A stretch of DNA of 64,000 nt, taken from contig JAWUZG010000070.1 of NCBI GenBank assembly GCA_036785705.1, positions 2,801,001 through 2,865,000 of the forward strand, given 5' to 3'. Under the pieces are notes generated by a model. It made no database searches and was not told the origin of the DNA. It saw only the letters and a list, made by a program, of their open reading frames with translations. This document shows positions 41,901 through 50,214 of the stretch, in pieces. Both the position numbers and the translations under genes were made by a program. Position 1 is the first letter of the stretch; every line of letters starts with the position of its first letter. The DNA comes from Acanthornis magna. Lineage: Eukaryota > Chordata > Aves > Passeriformes > Acanthizidae.

Positions 41901-41934
41901 AGGCGGAGGAGAAGGCTGTGGTGGCCGCCGCCAT
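17826..41934 (-). CDS. MTHFD2L: Mitochondrial methylenetetrahydrofolate dehydrogenase/cyclohydrolase 2-like, full coding span, 8 exons
   Basis: Eight exons (41934-41801, 39828-39644, 39307-39185, 34225-34073, 33350-33243, 29485-29393, 25436-25311, 17938-17826) join in phase to 1035 nt, 344 aa; as I recall, human MTHFD2L is 347 aa. Residues 1-45 are rich in Ser, Ala and Arg with no acids, a mitochondrial targeting sequence. Catalytic-domain landmarks in order: [14 protein letters not shown] with the YxxxK catalytic lysine, [25 protein letters not shown] of the nucleotide-binding domain, and [13 protein letters not shown] near the end. The C-terminus AKKLIY fits MTHFD2L; MTHFD2 has a longer tail. 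Known role: NAD(P)-dependent oxidation of 5,10-methylene-THF and hydrolysis to 10-formyl-THF in mitochondria. The first exon lies in a CpG island, so broad expression is likely. The gene sits between EPGN and CXC chemokines, as in mammals. Confidence 0.96.
19649..19698. repeat. 25-bp direct tandem duplication
   Basis: Two perfect adjacent copies of a 25-base unit (GGTAAATGAAATTA, then A6-TGTCA). The lack of differences suggests a recent slip or duplication inside the intron. Confidence 0.9.
20820..20834. repeat. Poly-C run (C15)
   Basis: Fifteen C in a row on plus, intronic. A place where the exact count in an assembly is uncertain. Confidence 0.9.
25311..25436 (-). CDS. MTHFD2L: MTHFD2L coding exon 7
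   Basis: Acceptor GATTCCAG, donor GTCAGT. Encodes [20 protein letters not shown] and then KLVGDVDFE. Matches the [10 protein letters not shown] and GDVDF motifs of the family. Confidence 0.97.
25437..29392 (-). other. MTHFD2L intron 6 (4.0 kb)
   Basis: Bounded by GTAATA and GATTCCAG. I see nothing gene-like inside on either strand. Confidence 0.85.
29393..29485 (-). CDS. MTHFD2L: MTHFD2L coding exon 6
   Basis: Acceptor TATTTCAG, donor GTAATA. Encodes [16 protein letters not shown] and [10 protein letters not shown] of the NAD(P)-binding domain. Confidence 0.96.
29486..33242 (-). other. MTHFD2L intron 5 (3.8 kb)
   Basis: Bounded by GTAAGT and TATTTCAG. Holds a TA dinucleotide run at about 32822-32841 and A-rich stretches. 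No gene recognised. Confidence 0.85.
32822..32841. repeat. (TA)n dinucleotide run
   Basis: About ten TA repeats, preceded and followed by TATG/TGTG-rich sequence. Ordinary intronic microsatellite. Confidence 0.85.
33243..33350 (-). CDS. MTHFD2L: MTHFD2L coding exon 5
   Basis: Acceptor CCTACAAG, donor GTAAGT. Encodes [20 protein letters not shown], which carries the nucleotide-binding loop, then [15 protein letters not shown]. Confidence 0.97.
33351..34072 (-). other. MTHFD2L intron 4
   Basis: 722-bp intron bounded by GTAAGAG and CCTACAAG. Nothing else seen. Confidence 0.85.
34073..34225 (-). CDS. MTHFD2L: MTHFD2L coding exon 4
   Basis: Acceptor CTCCTAG, donor GTAAGAG. Encodes [20 protein letters not shown], then the [10 protein letters not shown] motif and ending VWEIIKRT. 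It is the most conserved exon seen; the family hallmark DVDGFH is intact. Confidence 0.97.
34844..35022 (+). mobile_element. LTR-like fragment in MTHFD2L intron 3
   Basis: Within 180 bases on plus it has the order expected of a small retroviral LTR: TGTGTTAAC start, inverted CCAAT-like boxes, AGTATATAAGAACC as TATA, ATTAATAAAGTGAG as poly(A) signal about 25 bp on, a GTGTGTGTGT stretch and an end at CTGCAACA. I found no clear target-site duplication and no internal genes nearby. Family unknown. It lies antisense to MTHFD2L. Confidence 0.45.
35457..35520. repeat. Imperfect two-copy ~32-bp repeat
   Basis: GCCCCAAAACGGCGGTGACT and GCCCCAAAATGGCAGTGACT recur about 32 bases apart, each followed by GACCCA. 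It sits downstream of the LTR-like fragment and may belong to the same insertion. Confidence 0.6.
39185..39307 (-). CDS. MTHFD2L: MTHFD2L coding exon 3
   Basis: Acceptor TTTATCAG, donor GTAGGT. Encodes [18 protein letters not shown] through the folate-site motif GLLVQLPLP. Phase 1 at both ends. Confidence 0.96.
39308..39643 (-). other. MTHFD2L intron 2
   Basis: 336-bp intron bounded by GTATGT and TTTATCAG. Confidence 0.85.
39644..39828 (-). CDS. MTHFD2L: MTHFD2L coding exon 2
   Basis: Acceptor TTTACAG, donor GTATGT. Encodes [12 protein letters not shown] through AAAAVG. Contains [14 protein letters not shown], with the Tyr-x3-Lys pair that carries the catalytic lysine of the dehydrogenase/cyclohydrolase family. 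Confidence 0.97.
39829..41800 (-). other. MTHFD2L intron 1
   Basis: 2.0-kb intron bounded by GTATCT and TTTACAG. Its first 300 bases (about 41500-41800) are part of the CpG island. A loose array of TTAATGACAGA-like units lies at 40575-40645. Confidence 0.8.
41801..41934 (-). CDS. MTHFD2L: MTHFD2L coding exon 1 (mitochondrial targeting sequence)
   Basis: The ATG is the complement of cat at 41932-41934, in the context GAAATGGCGG. It encodes 44 residues starting [10 protein letters not shown] and ending PRSAA plus AG of a Ser codon, then the donor GTATCT. AG joins T of exon 2 to give Ser-Asp-Glu-Ala, so the phase fits. The sequence has no acidic residue and several Arg, as expected for mitochondrial import. 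It was found because it is the only phase-compatible start upstream of exon 2. Two diverged copies lie at 45131-45502 and 47087-47463. Confidence 0.85.
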
Positions 41935-42029
41935 TTCGATCGGTGCCCGCGGACGGAAAGGCCGCCGCAACCAAGCGACGAGGGGAGGAGGCGGGGCCGC
42001 TGCCGGGAGCGGGATCGCGGCGGAGCCGA

Positions 42030-42125
42030 GGGACGGGAGGCGCTGGGAGCGGGAGATGCTGAGCGACGGGCGGTGCTCAGGGCACGGCGATGCTGAAGGC
42101 AGGAGATCGTGAGGACGGGCGGTGC
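42030..42125. repeat. 17-bp minisatellite, short array beside copy 1
   Basis: About six degenerate 16-17-bp units of the type GAGCGACGGGCGGTGCT on plus. The same unit, read in the opposite orientation, makes up the large array at 44448-45133. Confidence 0.65.
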
Positions 42126-42130
42126 GTATC

Positions 42131-43118
42131 CGAGTCAAGACTTTTCCAAGTGTTGACAGCCTGAGGACTCCTAGCGTAGTTGCAAGGAAAAGCAAAGGAA
42201 AGCATCGTTTTTAAAAGATTGCCTGTGCCTTGGTGTCTCTATTTCCCTTCAAGATCCTAAATATGTATTTCCGTCTTGAACCTAGTTCTCTTCCATTTCC
42301 TAGATATCAACTTCTTGTGTGCCTTCTACTTCAGCTGACAGCTGTGGCAAACAGAACTTGTGCTCCTGTTTGTTTCCCTGCCCCCCCCCCATCCAGGAGC
42401 GGGTCCGAAGGGAAAAACAAATTATATTTAAAATACATTAAAACACGTGAAGCAACTGGAGGCTCTTATTTTACATTTCAGAACAATGACCACACAGCAA
42501 GAGATGCAGCTAAGGCCATCAATATTGATCGCCGTGGCATTCAAACCAAACTTTGGAAAGCCAAACTAGTGGGAGGGGCCAGTGTAAGGTGATACCAAAG
42601 TGTGGGATGGGTTCCTCTTCGTGGCTTGCTTCCCATATAGCATCCCAAACCAGGGAAGAAGATGTATATACGAATAATATTTATAATTATCCTTTTATAA
42701 TGTATAATCCTCAACATATGAACAAAGGCAAAGGCAAAGGCACAGTCTGGATTATCGATGCACATTTTAAGACTGTCACAGCGCACGGTATCACACAAGC
42801 ACTCACAGACACAATACACATGACTATCACTTTTGCTCACATTTCAGAAATTCCCAATATCCTGCTGTCTGGGCCCACGTTTTATAGACAATTTGTTGCT
42901 GTAGAAAGCAAGAATATGCTTGCTTCTGCCTAAATCTATCAATGATTTTGTAACCACTATACTTCTGAAGTACATAATTTTTTCAGTCACAATTTGCATA
43001 GGAGATTTTATCAGAAGCATTTATAATACAATGGGGTGTTTTTTATCTAGGGTATAATTTGGTAAGAAGAATATTTTAGAAAGGACAAGCCATTAAAACC
43101 CAGCATGCACACTCTCTG
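42131..43118. other. Upstream flank of MTHFD2L without recognised gene
   Basis: A C10 run at about 42383, A/T-rich sequence and short open frames. No similarity recognised. Confidence 0.6.
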
Positions 43119-44090
43119 TGTGTCTCGGTTTGATAGACAGGTGTCTGCTAAGGAAGGTGGGAACCTTCCTTAGAACAGAGAATGTGAATCCCCTTCCCTC
43201 CGAATAATAACTTTGGAATCAAGGACTTTCAGGCAAAGATAGGGGAAAGGAATAAGAGTTCTTTACTAGCATCTATAATGAGGTAAACAATCAATAACAA
43301 CAGCAAACAAACCCAAAAACCCAGCGGCAGATGTCCCTGGGCTGCCAGGCACGGTCCCGTTGGGTGCAGTTGCGGTCACAGCCAGCAGGGGCGCTGTTGG
43401 CTCCCGGCCGAGCGGGGCGGGTGCGATGGCTCCCGCGCAGCTGCAGGGGGCGCTGTGCCGCAAGGTCAGGTCGGTCTCACCAGGATAATGGCAGGCGGCT
43501 GGGCAGAGGTGGGGTACAGCGGGATGGGGCGCAGCACGCAGCTCAGAGCAGGGAAATGGAGCGGCAGGATGGGCTCACCCGAGCTAGCCAGCAAAGAAAG
43601 GTGACACGAACTCCGCAGCTGTGGCAGGCGGGGTCGCGGGGCGGCGGCGGCCGGGTCCCCTTCCGCTGCAGCGCAGCTGGGAGATGCACCCTCCCGGAGG
43701 GGAAGAGAGGGCTGGAGTCCCGTGCCTTTTTTCCCCAAGCGAAAACTCACCCACCAGGTAGAGAAAAAACAGTGCAAAGCCAGGCTTTTTCCGCAGTCGC
43801 CGCCAGGAAGCAGACAGCCGCTTTTTCTACTGCTCTCCCTTCCAAATCCCCCGAGTGAGTGAGTTATCGATACCTTAAGTATCTGATCGTTAGTTACCTA
43901 GCAACCGAATAGGGAAAAAATTCCACCCCTCCCAAACTCCAACACTGTGGAAGCACCCGAGCCACATTCCTTTTGGAAACATCTAAGTCATCAAAAAATT
44001 TTTCCAGGACCATAGCAGAGCATGAAACCTCACTAAGCTGACACACCTTTCCAAAGCTTTTCACAGCTATATGAAGGAATTTGCCCATTG
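43119..44090. mobile_element. Endogenous-retrovirus solo-LTR-like element
   Basis: Begins TGTGTCTCGGTTTG after a CpG-poor flank, then GACAGGTGTCTGCTAAGGAA, a GC-rich middle (43330-43700) and the segment GTTACCTAGCAACCGAA near 43890. I recognise this start and layout from memory as a common passerine LTR class; I could not compare it to a library. No viral coding region is seen. The 3' boundary is uncertain, and no target-site duplication was confirmed. Confidence 0.6.
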
Positions 44091-44447
44091 CCAGTAGGCT
44101 GGTGAGGGTGCTGTTGCTACTTTGACATGCTTTTTATATGCTATTTCAGATTTTGGTTTGTTTTCTTCTTCCACTCTGCACAGAGGAATTTTTTTTTCAG
44201 GATTTTTTTACTATAAAATCTGCCGTTGAACATGACAGAAGGCGCCAAGATGTGAGTTGCAAGCAATTCCACGAGACTGCCCCCTCAGAAAACACGGGGG
44301 TGCAGGGGACACTATGAGGGGCATCGATGCTTGTCTGTGGAGCTCAGTGTCTGCTCACTCCACATTGCGATGGGAACAGCAGCTCGCGGGAAACAAAGGC
44401 TGCGGCAGAAGCCCGTGGCTCCAGCCTGAGGCGCGATGTCCCTCTCA
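44091..44447. other. Spacer between LTR-like element and minisatellite
   Basis: No gene or repeat recognised. GC content rises towards the minisatellite. Confidence 0.5.
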
Positions 44448-45133
44448 CACCCACCGGCGGCTCCGCCCGTCCCTGAACACCGCCCTTCCCTCAGCACCTC
44501 CCGTCTCTGAACATCGCTCTTCTCTCAGCATCTCCCGTCCCTCAGCACCTCCCGTCCCTCAGCTCCGCCCGTCCCTGAGCACCACCCTTCCCTCAGCACC
44601 TCCCGTCTCTGAACATCGCTCTTCCCTCAGCATCTCTCCCGTCCCTCAGCACCGCCCGTCCCTGAGCACCGCCCTTCCCTCAGCTCCGCCCGTCCCTGAA
44701 CACCGCCCTTCCCTCAGCACCTCCCGTCTCTGAACATCGCTCTTCTCTCAGCATCTCCCGTCCCTCAGCACCTCCCGTCCCTCAGCTCCGCCCGTCCCTG
44801 AACACCGCCCTTCCCTCAGCACCTCCCGTCTCTGAACATCGCTCTTCTCTCAGCATCTCCCGTCCCTCAGCACCTCCCGTCCCTCAGCTCCGCCCGTCCC
44901 TGAACACCGCCCTTCCCTCAGCACCTCCCGTCTCTGAACATCGCTCTTCTCTCAGCATCTCCCGTCCCTCAGCACCTCCCGTCCCTCAGCTCCGCCCGTC
45001 CCTCAGCACCGCCCTTCCCTCAGCTCCGCCCGTCCTTGAGCACCGCCCTTCCCTCAGCATCTGCCGTCCTCAGGATGCCCTGCTCTCAGCATCTCCTGTC
45101 TCTCCGCATCTCCCGCCCTCAGAATCTCCCGCC
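44448..45133. repeat. 17-bp minisatellite with 102-bp higher-order period
   Basis: About 40 units of a 17-bp motif such as TCCCGTCCCTCAGCACC. Six units form a 102-bp higher-order unit, with equivalent positions at 44465, 44567, 44688, 44790, 44892 and 44994. The 121-bp step (44567 to 44688) is one extra 17-mer plus 2 bases. The last period is partial. The array lies immediately 5' of the plus-strand copy of the MTHFD2L exon-1 unit. Open frames through it are repeat artefacts. Confidence 0.95.
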
Positions 45134-45502
45134 CGCCCCGACCTGGATCCCACTGCTTGTCCCGGCTCTTCCCCTCATCGCTTGGCTGCGGCGCCGCTTC
45201 CACCCGTGGGCTCCGGCCAACGTGGCTGCGACCACCGCAGGGTTCTTCTCCTTCTCCTTCTCCTCCGCGCTGCTGCTCCCGGGCTGGGCGCTGCCGGCGA
45301 ACCTCCACCCTCCCGGTGCCCCGGGCCGCCTGCAGCGCCAGCAGCTCCCCTCGCAGCGCCGCCAGGTACGCGGCGCCCATCGGGGAGTTCTGCTCCTCAG
45401 CGAGCTCCTTCCTCCTCATTGCCCTCATCCTCCTCGTCCCCCTCACGCTGCGGCGGGAAGCGCGCGGCGGGCAGAAAGGGCGCGAAACGCCTGAGGGGAC
45501 GG
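45131..45502 (+). pseudogene. Inverted duplicate of MTHFD2L CpG island and exon 1 (copy 2)
   Basis: Plus-strand match to the minus-strand MTHFD2L first exon and flanks. It shares GGCTGCGACCACC in place of GGCGGCGGCCACC, CCCGGGCTGGGC, and the end CAGCTCCCCTCGCAGCGCCG, then CCAG at the donor GTACGC (exon end 45365). The ATG is GTG here (GTGGCTGCG). Length changes make the frame end in phase 0, so splicing to MTHFD2L exon 2 would read TGA at once; this copy also points away from that gene. It is best described as a non-coding duplicate, possibly still an active CpG promoter. Confidence 0.75.
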
Positions 45503-47080
45503 AGCGAGGAACAGTATTTGGTGGGGGATCGAATGTGGAACAAAGGTTCTGGTCTTACTTTTAGGAAGGAAATAAAACAAGTATCAGTAAAAACAGCGAC
45601 AAACATTTATAATGCCATTCACAAATATTACTGGATCTTTTAAATGCGTGTTTTCATGGAGAAACAAGGAAATAATTTAGGTCTGATTTATCTGAAATAA
45701 CAGTTTCTGTATGTACTACAAAATATGTGGTAGACAATAATAACTATTCCTATTAGAAGTCGTACCAACTCCTCCTATAGAGTGAGAGTCTCCAAATTCT
45801 GTAATATATTTGCCTAAGTGTATGCTATTTTGAACTTTTCACTGGTTTTCATTAGTCATATAAACCAGGTAGTCCATTTGAATTGCAAGGAACACAAAAA
45901 GTGCCCTAAATTTAAACAAATTCTGCTCAGACTTTGCCATTTCCCAGTGCAGTTCAGGTCAGCTCAATTTGTATTAGTGAGGAGTATTTGCTTTGCCACG
46001 ACTTTTTCTGACTGTGGCTCATTATAGGACTCTGCAGGAGTGACAATGAGGTGGTGTCTAGTTGGTGCTTGTGTTCCCTGCCAGGAGTACAACAGCAGAG
46101 AACATGGATTTTCAGCCTCAGGAAGCTTCCCTTAAGCTTGATTGACCTATCTTAATTGGGCTTTCCTTGTCTTTTGGGTTATTCTAGAAGAATCATTAAG
46201 AATTACAAATGTTGCCAAGAATTGTAGCATGTAGTCTAACCATGCATTACAAATTCTGTCTGATAAGGGGATCTTCCTGTGGATCTTACATTAAAGCTTA
46301 TTCTATTAAAAGAAAAAAACCCACTTTTTCTTTTCTGATACCAAATCATTGAAACAAACCTAGCATGTTATATTGCTTTTACTTGGGTATGCAGATTCAA
46401 TTAGCACTGCTACTCAAGTCAACAAAAGATGTCTGTATGAATTTAAAACTAAGCAAATCCACCCTGAAGTTCCCAGCAATCCCACAGCTGTCATGTCCGT
46501 CCTCTTGTCACTTGTCAAACCGTTCTTCAGCTGACTTTGGTTTTGATAGATCCACTCACTAGGTGACTAAAAGGTTTGGGATAACATTCTTTTATAGACA
46601 ATCCCAGAAAGTAACTGCACTCCAAACCAGTCCCACAACTAAAAAACACCCCTGGAAATTATATAATATCAGGTTACAATTTTCAGTGTACTTTACATGT
46701 TACAAGTTCAGCAAAGATGCTGCATTGCTGATGTTATCTATATGAGGCTCCGTAGGATCGTGGCATATTCTTTACTGAAAGTCTGTGTTTTCCCAAAGCA
46801 CTTTGAAAATTATATAGACCCCAAAAGTGATATGTACGTTTTACTGTTGCTATTCCCTCCTATATCTTCACAATGTCACCATATTCTTTGTGGGGAATTA
46901 GACACACGGCAGCAGTAGTGTGCCACTGCTGCGCACTTCCCGACTCTTCACATCTGGTTTTAATTTTTTTTTTTTTTTCCCAAACAGCAGAAAATTTGTG
47001 TCCAGAGACTTGAAATTCTCTACTTTTCCCTTGCTGACTTGGGTGCTTTTTCTGTCAGGCAAGGACCCATGGCTGCGGGA
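45503..47080. other. Loop between the two inverted exon-1 copies
   Basis: 1.6 kb of ordinary A/T-rich sequence between the arms. No gene, RNA or transposon recognised. A T-run at 46963-46978. Confidence 0.6.
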
Positions 47081-47086
47081 GCCGAG

Positions 47087-47463
47087 CCCGCCGTCCCCTC
47101 AGGCGTTTCGCGCCCTTTCTGCCCGCCGCGCGCTTCCCGCCGCAGCGTGAGGGGGACGAGGAGGATGAGGGCAATGAGGAGGAAGGAGCTCGCTGAGGAG
47201 CAGAACTCCCCGATGGGCGCCGCGTACCTGGCGGCGCTGCGAGGGGAGCTGCTGGCGCTGCAGGCGGCCCGGGGCACCGGGAGGGTGGAGGTTCGCCGGC
47301 AGCGCCCAGCCCGGGAGCAGCAGCGCGGAGGAGAAGGAGAAGGAGAAGAACCCTGCGGTGGTCGCAGCCACGTTGGCCGGAGCTCACGGGTGGAAGCGGC
47401 GCCGCAGCCAAGCGATGAGGGGAAGAGCCGGGACAAGCTGCGGGACCCAGGTCGGGGCCGGCG
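47087..47463 (-). pseudogene. Duplicate of MTHFD2L CpG island and exon 1, same strand as gene (copy 3)
   Basis: Minus-strand copy, nearly identical to copy 2 with only a handful of differences by eye over about 360 bp, and more distant from copy 1. Donor CGCCGCCAG|GTACGC (exon end 47228) is intact, but the start codon is GTG. The frame ending at the donor is phase 0 and would meet a stop (TGA) on joining to MTHFD2L exon 2. It lies 5.3 kb upstream of the true exon 1 in the same orientation, so it could serve as a non-coding alternative first exon. Copy 3 shares CCGAGCCCG at its edge with copy 1 but not with copy 2. Confidence 0.75.
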
Positions 47464-47477
47464 GGGCAGGAGCAGCT

Positions 47478-47528
47478 GAGGGATGGGCGGTGCTGAGGGG
47501 CGGGCGGAGCTGCGGGCGGGAGAAGCTC
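47478..47528. repeat. 17-bp minisatellite, three units beside copy 3
   Basis: Three 17-mers, GAGGGATGGGCGGTGCT, GAGGGGCGGGCGGAGCT and GCGGGCGGGAGAAGCTC, at the same relative place as the arrays beside copies 1 and 2. Confidence 0.8.
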
Positions 47529-47589
47529 ATCCTTGAGGTAAATCTCCGCAGTCGGTAGGGGAGGTTTATTTTAAGAAAACCTGCATGCT

Positions 47590-47606
47590 ATTTCTTTCTT
47601 TTTTTT

Positions 47607-47659
<53 letters not shown>
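47590..47659. repeat. Poly-T tract
   Basis: About 70 bases of T with two C interruptions near the start. The exact length in an assembly is doubtful. No retroposed gene body was recognised beside it. Confidence 0.95.
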
Positions 47660-47660
<1 letters not shown>

Positions 47661-49054
47661 TGCCAAGCCGTTTCTGCAGAGGGCATAAGAACCTGCTTTT
47701 TATTTATCCTGACTGGGGAAACCCCTTTAAGTCTAGCGCCTTCACTTGCAATGTGTTCAGCTACTTTAATCAAATAGTAGTGGCAAAAAATCCCAAACCC
47801 TGTAATACTGTTGCTATCTTGGGAGGTGATAGCTTCTGAGTGCACTTTTCTGTATGGAAGAGGATAGTGAGCTCAGATCCATGGAGCAAGGTGCTTGGCT
47901 GGGTTTTTGCAGAAGTAGGTGTTCCTCTATTTTTAATGTTAAATGGAATATATTTTTCAAGGACTTTTCCTGCCTTCCTAGAGAGGTCGTTACAAACGAC
48001 TGATGTGTAATTCAGATGGTGACAGTCATCATTTTTGAGTACCCTTGCAGAGGAAGCAATTTCTGTTTTCTCCATGAAAGCATTTTGCCTCCATAGTCTG
48101 CAGCTATGGAGTACAAAACAATTTCCTAGTCATTCCTCCGAATATTTTACAAATGTTTTCAGTTCGTCAAGTTCATTACAATATAGCACAAAATATGCTA
48201 TTTACTCAAAGCTGTAATTTCACATGGAAACCAAACCCTCTTTCCAGTTCCATGAAAAAAACCCCACAATTGCAAGTGTTAAATGGAGTTTTAAGTTACA
48301 ATGATAGATTTACTGTGATGTACATTTGACTTATCTACAGGCAGTTATCTGAGTCTCTTAGGGTACAGTGAAGATTAACTTTCTTCATGCTTAACATCTT
48401 GGGAATTTCAAAAAATGGATGATAACAATTCCTAAGCCCCATGAGGACTTTAAAAACCTGAGATGCTTTTGATGTGTCCTGTTTTACTTGCGTTTTTTGT
48501 TGGGCAGTGTACTTTCCTGCTGGAAACTGGGTGGGAGGCAAAAATCCAGAGTTGCACAAGATATTCCATTGCCGTTGTAGTAGATCAACTCTCATTGGAA
48601 CAAAAACATATGACATAGGGCAGAAGGGAAGAACTGCAGAAGTTTTTACTGAGCCGCGGTTTTCAAAAATAGCATATAAAACAGGCATCTATTCCTGCAG
48701 GTGAGTTATACCTTTCAACCTTTGAAGGAATCTGGTTATTGACAGTCTTTTGATCCCAGTCTTTGGTGTGTTCTAGGCAGGGAAAGTGAAAAATCTGCCT
48801 TGAGATTTTGCAGATATGTGCTGCTCTGTTCAGGGGAAGCTGGATGTAGCTGTCTCTGGAATCCATGCTGTTCCTGAGACAGACATCATGCAATGGAGCA
48901 ATGTGGTCATTTCAGACAGATGCCATTCCCAGGGGGAAGGCCATTATGTGTCCAGACCAACTGGAGTTTTTTGAGTGGTGGCCAGTGCTGCCAGGACATT
49001 CTTAAGGTTCTGGAGAGGGAGCAACAGTTTCAGGTCACCTTTAAATGGCAGGAA
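47660..49054. other. Intergenic stretch without recognised gene
   Basis: No exon, RNA or transposon recognised between the poly-T tract and the GGAAA tract. Confidence 0.55.
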
Positions 49055-49059
49055 ATGGT

Positions 49060-49358
49060 GGAAAGGAAAGGAAAGGAAAGGAAAGGAAAGGAAAGGAAAG
49101 GAAAGGAAAGGAAAGGAAAGGAAAGGAAAGGAAAGGAAAGGAAAGGAAAGGAAAGGAAAGGAAAGGAAAGGAAAGGAAAGGAAAGGAAAGGAAAGGAAAG
49201 GAAAGGAAAGGAAAGGAGAGGAGAGGAGAGGAGAGGAGAGGAGAGGAGAGGAGAGGAGAGGAGAGGAAAGGAAAGGAAAGGAAAGGAAAGGAAAGGAAAG
49301 GAAAGGAAAGGAAAGGAAAGGAAAGGAAAGGAAAGGAAAGGAAAGGAAAGGAAAGGAA
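49060..49358. repeat. (GGAAA)n-(GGAGA)n-(GGAAA)n microsatellite
   Basis: Three blocks: about 31 GGAAA units, then about ten GGAGA units (49216-49265), then about 19 GGAAA units. It is a 300-bp uninterrupted polypurine strand on plus. Open frames of Lys-Gly-Lys-Glu-Arg or Leu-Ser-Phe-Pro-Phe through it are artefacts. Confidence 0.97.
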
Positions 49359-50190
49359 AACCGTTCATGCTTTCTAACCATGGGTGTGTTTTGGCCCTGC
49401 CATGGTGGGAACAGAGGTTTCTTATCTACAGGATTCTCTAGTGCTAGGAAAGGAGACAGATTTCCATGCACCTTAGTTTGTCTGTCCCATGTTCTGAGGA
49501 TGTGCCAGCTTTCCTCGGCTGTCACAGGAGAACACTCATCACTCAGCCGTGTCAACATGGCCATGATGTGGTTGTGCCTTCAGAGAAGGTTTTGTTGGAT
49601 TACGTGTGCAAACAGCAATTGATTTGTCTGTCACTAAACAAGTACCATGTACCTAGTAATAGAAGAGATTGTTTGCGCAAGAAATGTGCACTGAGAAATC
49701 CAGACATGGGGATTCTTGGCTTTTAAAAATGTCAGAGATCCTTGTTACAGCTGGGACCTGAACAATTTTTTTTCTGGAAACAAATTTACTGTTACAAACT
49801 TCTACTCTTTCTTACCATACCAAATGCCACTCCTTCCCACACAGCAATAAATGTGTGTAACATTAAGCACAGCCCCACTTCAAGTTAAACCAGAACAGGA
49901 ATTCGGGCAGATTGCGGAGTGTGCTTGAGTTCAATACATCCACCCTGGGGTTGATCTCTCTTCACATCAGTGGCTCTGACTGCAGGGTTTAAGTAATGTG
50001 CCCCTAAATATAGAAATGCATTGGCTTGATACAAAGTGTCCCTGACACTTCAGAGAGAACTGATCTGCAGGTGTGTCCACAAATCCTTGGGTACACACAG
50101 AAGCCACTGCTTCCCTGCATCCCACTGGCCCAACTGACACAGATACACAGGTCCATTTAACGTAGAATTCGCAAAAAACCCAAGTATATT
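49359..50190. other. Intergenic stretch downstream of the chemokine gene
   Basis: No gene recognised between the microsatellite and the likely chemokine poly(A) site. Confidence 0.55.
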
Positions 50191-50208
50191 TTTCAACAGG
50201 AAAACATT

Positions 50209-50214
50209 TTTATT
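50209..50214 (-). terminator. Likely poly(A) signal of the CXC chemokine
   Basis: AATAAA on minus, 950 nt past the stop codon and followed by a T/A-rich stretch. A nearer AATAAA at about 50659-50664 could be a proximal alternative. Confidence 0.5.

Larger units (their letters stand above)
41500..42130 (-). promoter_or_regulatory. MTHFD2L CpG-island promoter and first exon (copy 1 of 3)
   Basis: CpG dinucleotides are dense from about 41520 to 42120, in a locus otherwise poor in CpG. The island contains coding exon 1 and extends about 190 bp upstream of the ATG. I see no TATA box, as is common for housekeeping CpG-island promoters. The upstream edge (42030-42125) contains about six units of a degenerate 17-bp repeat that is also next to the other two copies. 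Confidence 0.75.

Noticed and set aside
44257..44733. 158-codon frame of Pro-Ser-Leu-Ser repeats
   Set aside because: It is a read-through of the 17-bp minisatellite; no conserved start or end.
48893..49622. Frames of 110-215 codons rich in Lys-Gly-Lys-Glu-Arg or Leu-Ser-Phe-Pro
   Set aside because: They are translations of the GGAAA/GGAGA microsatellite.
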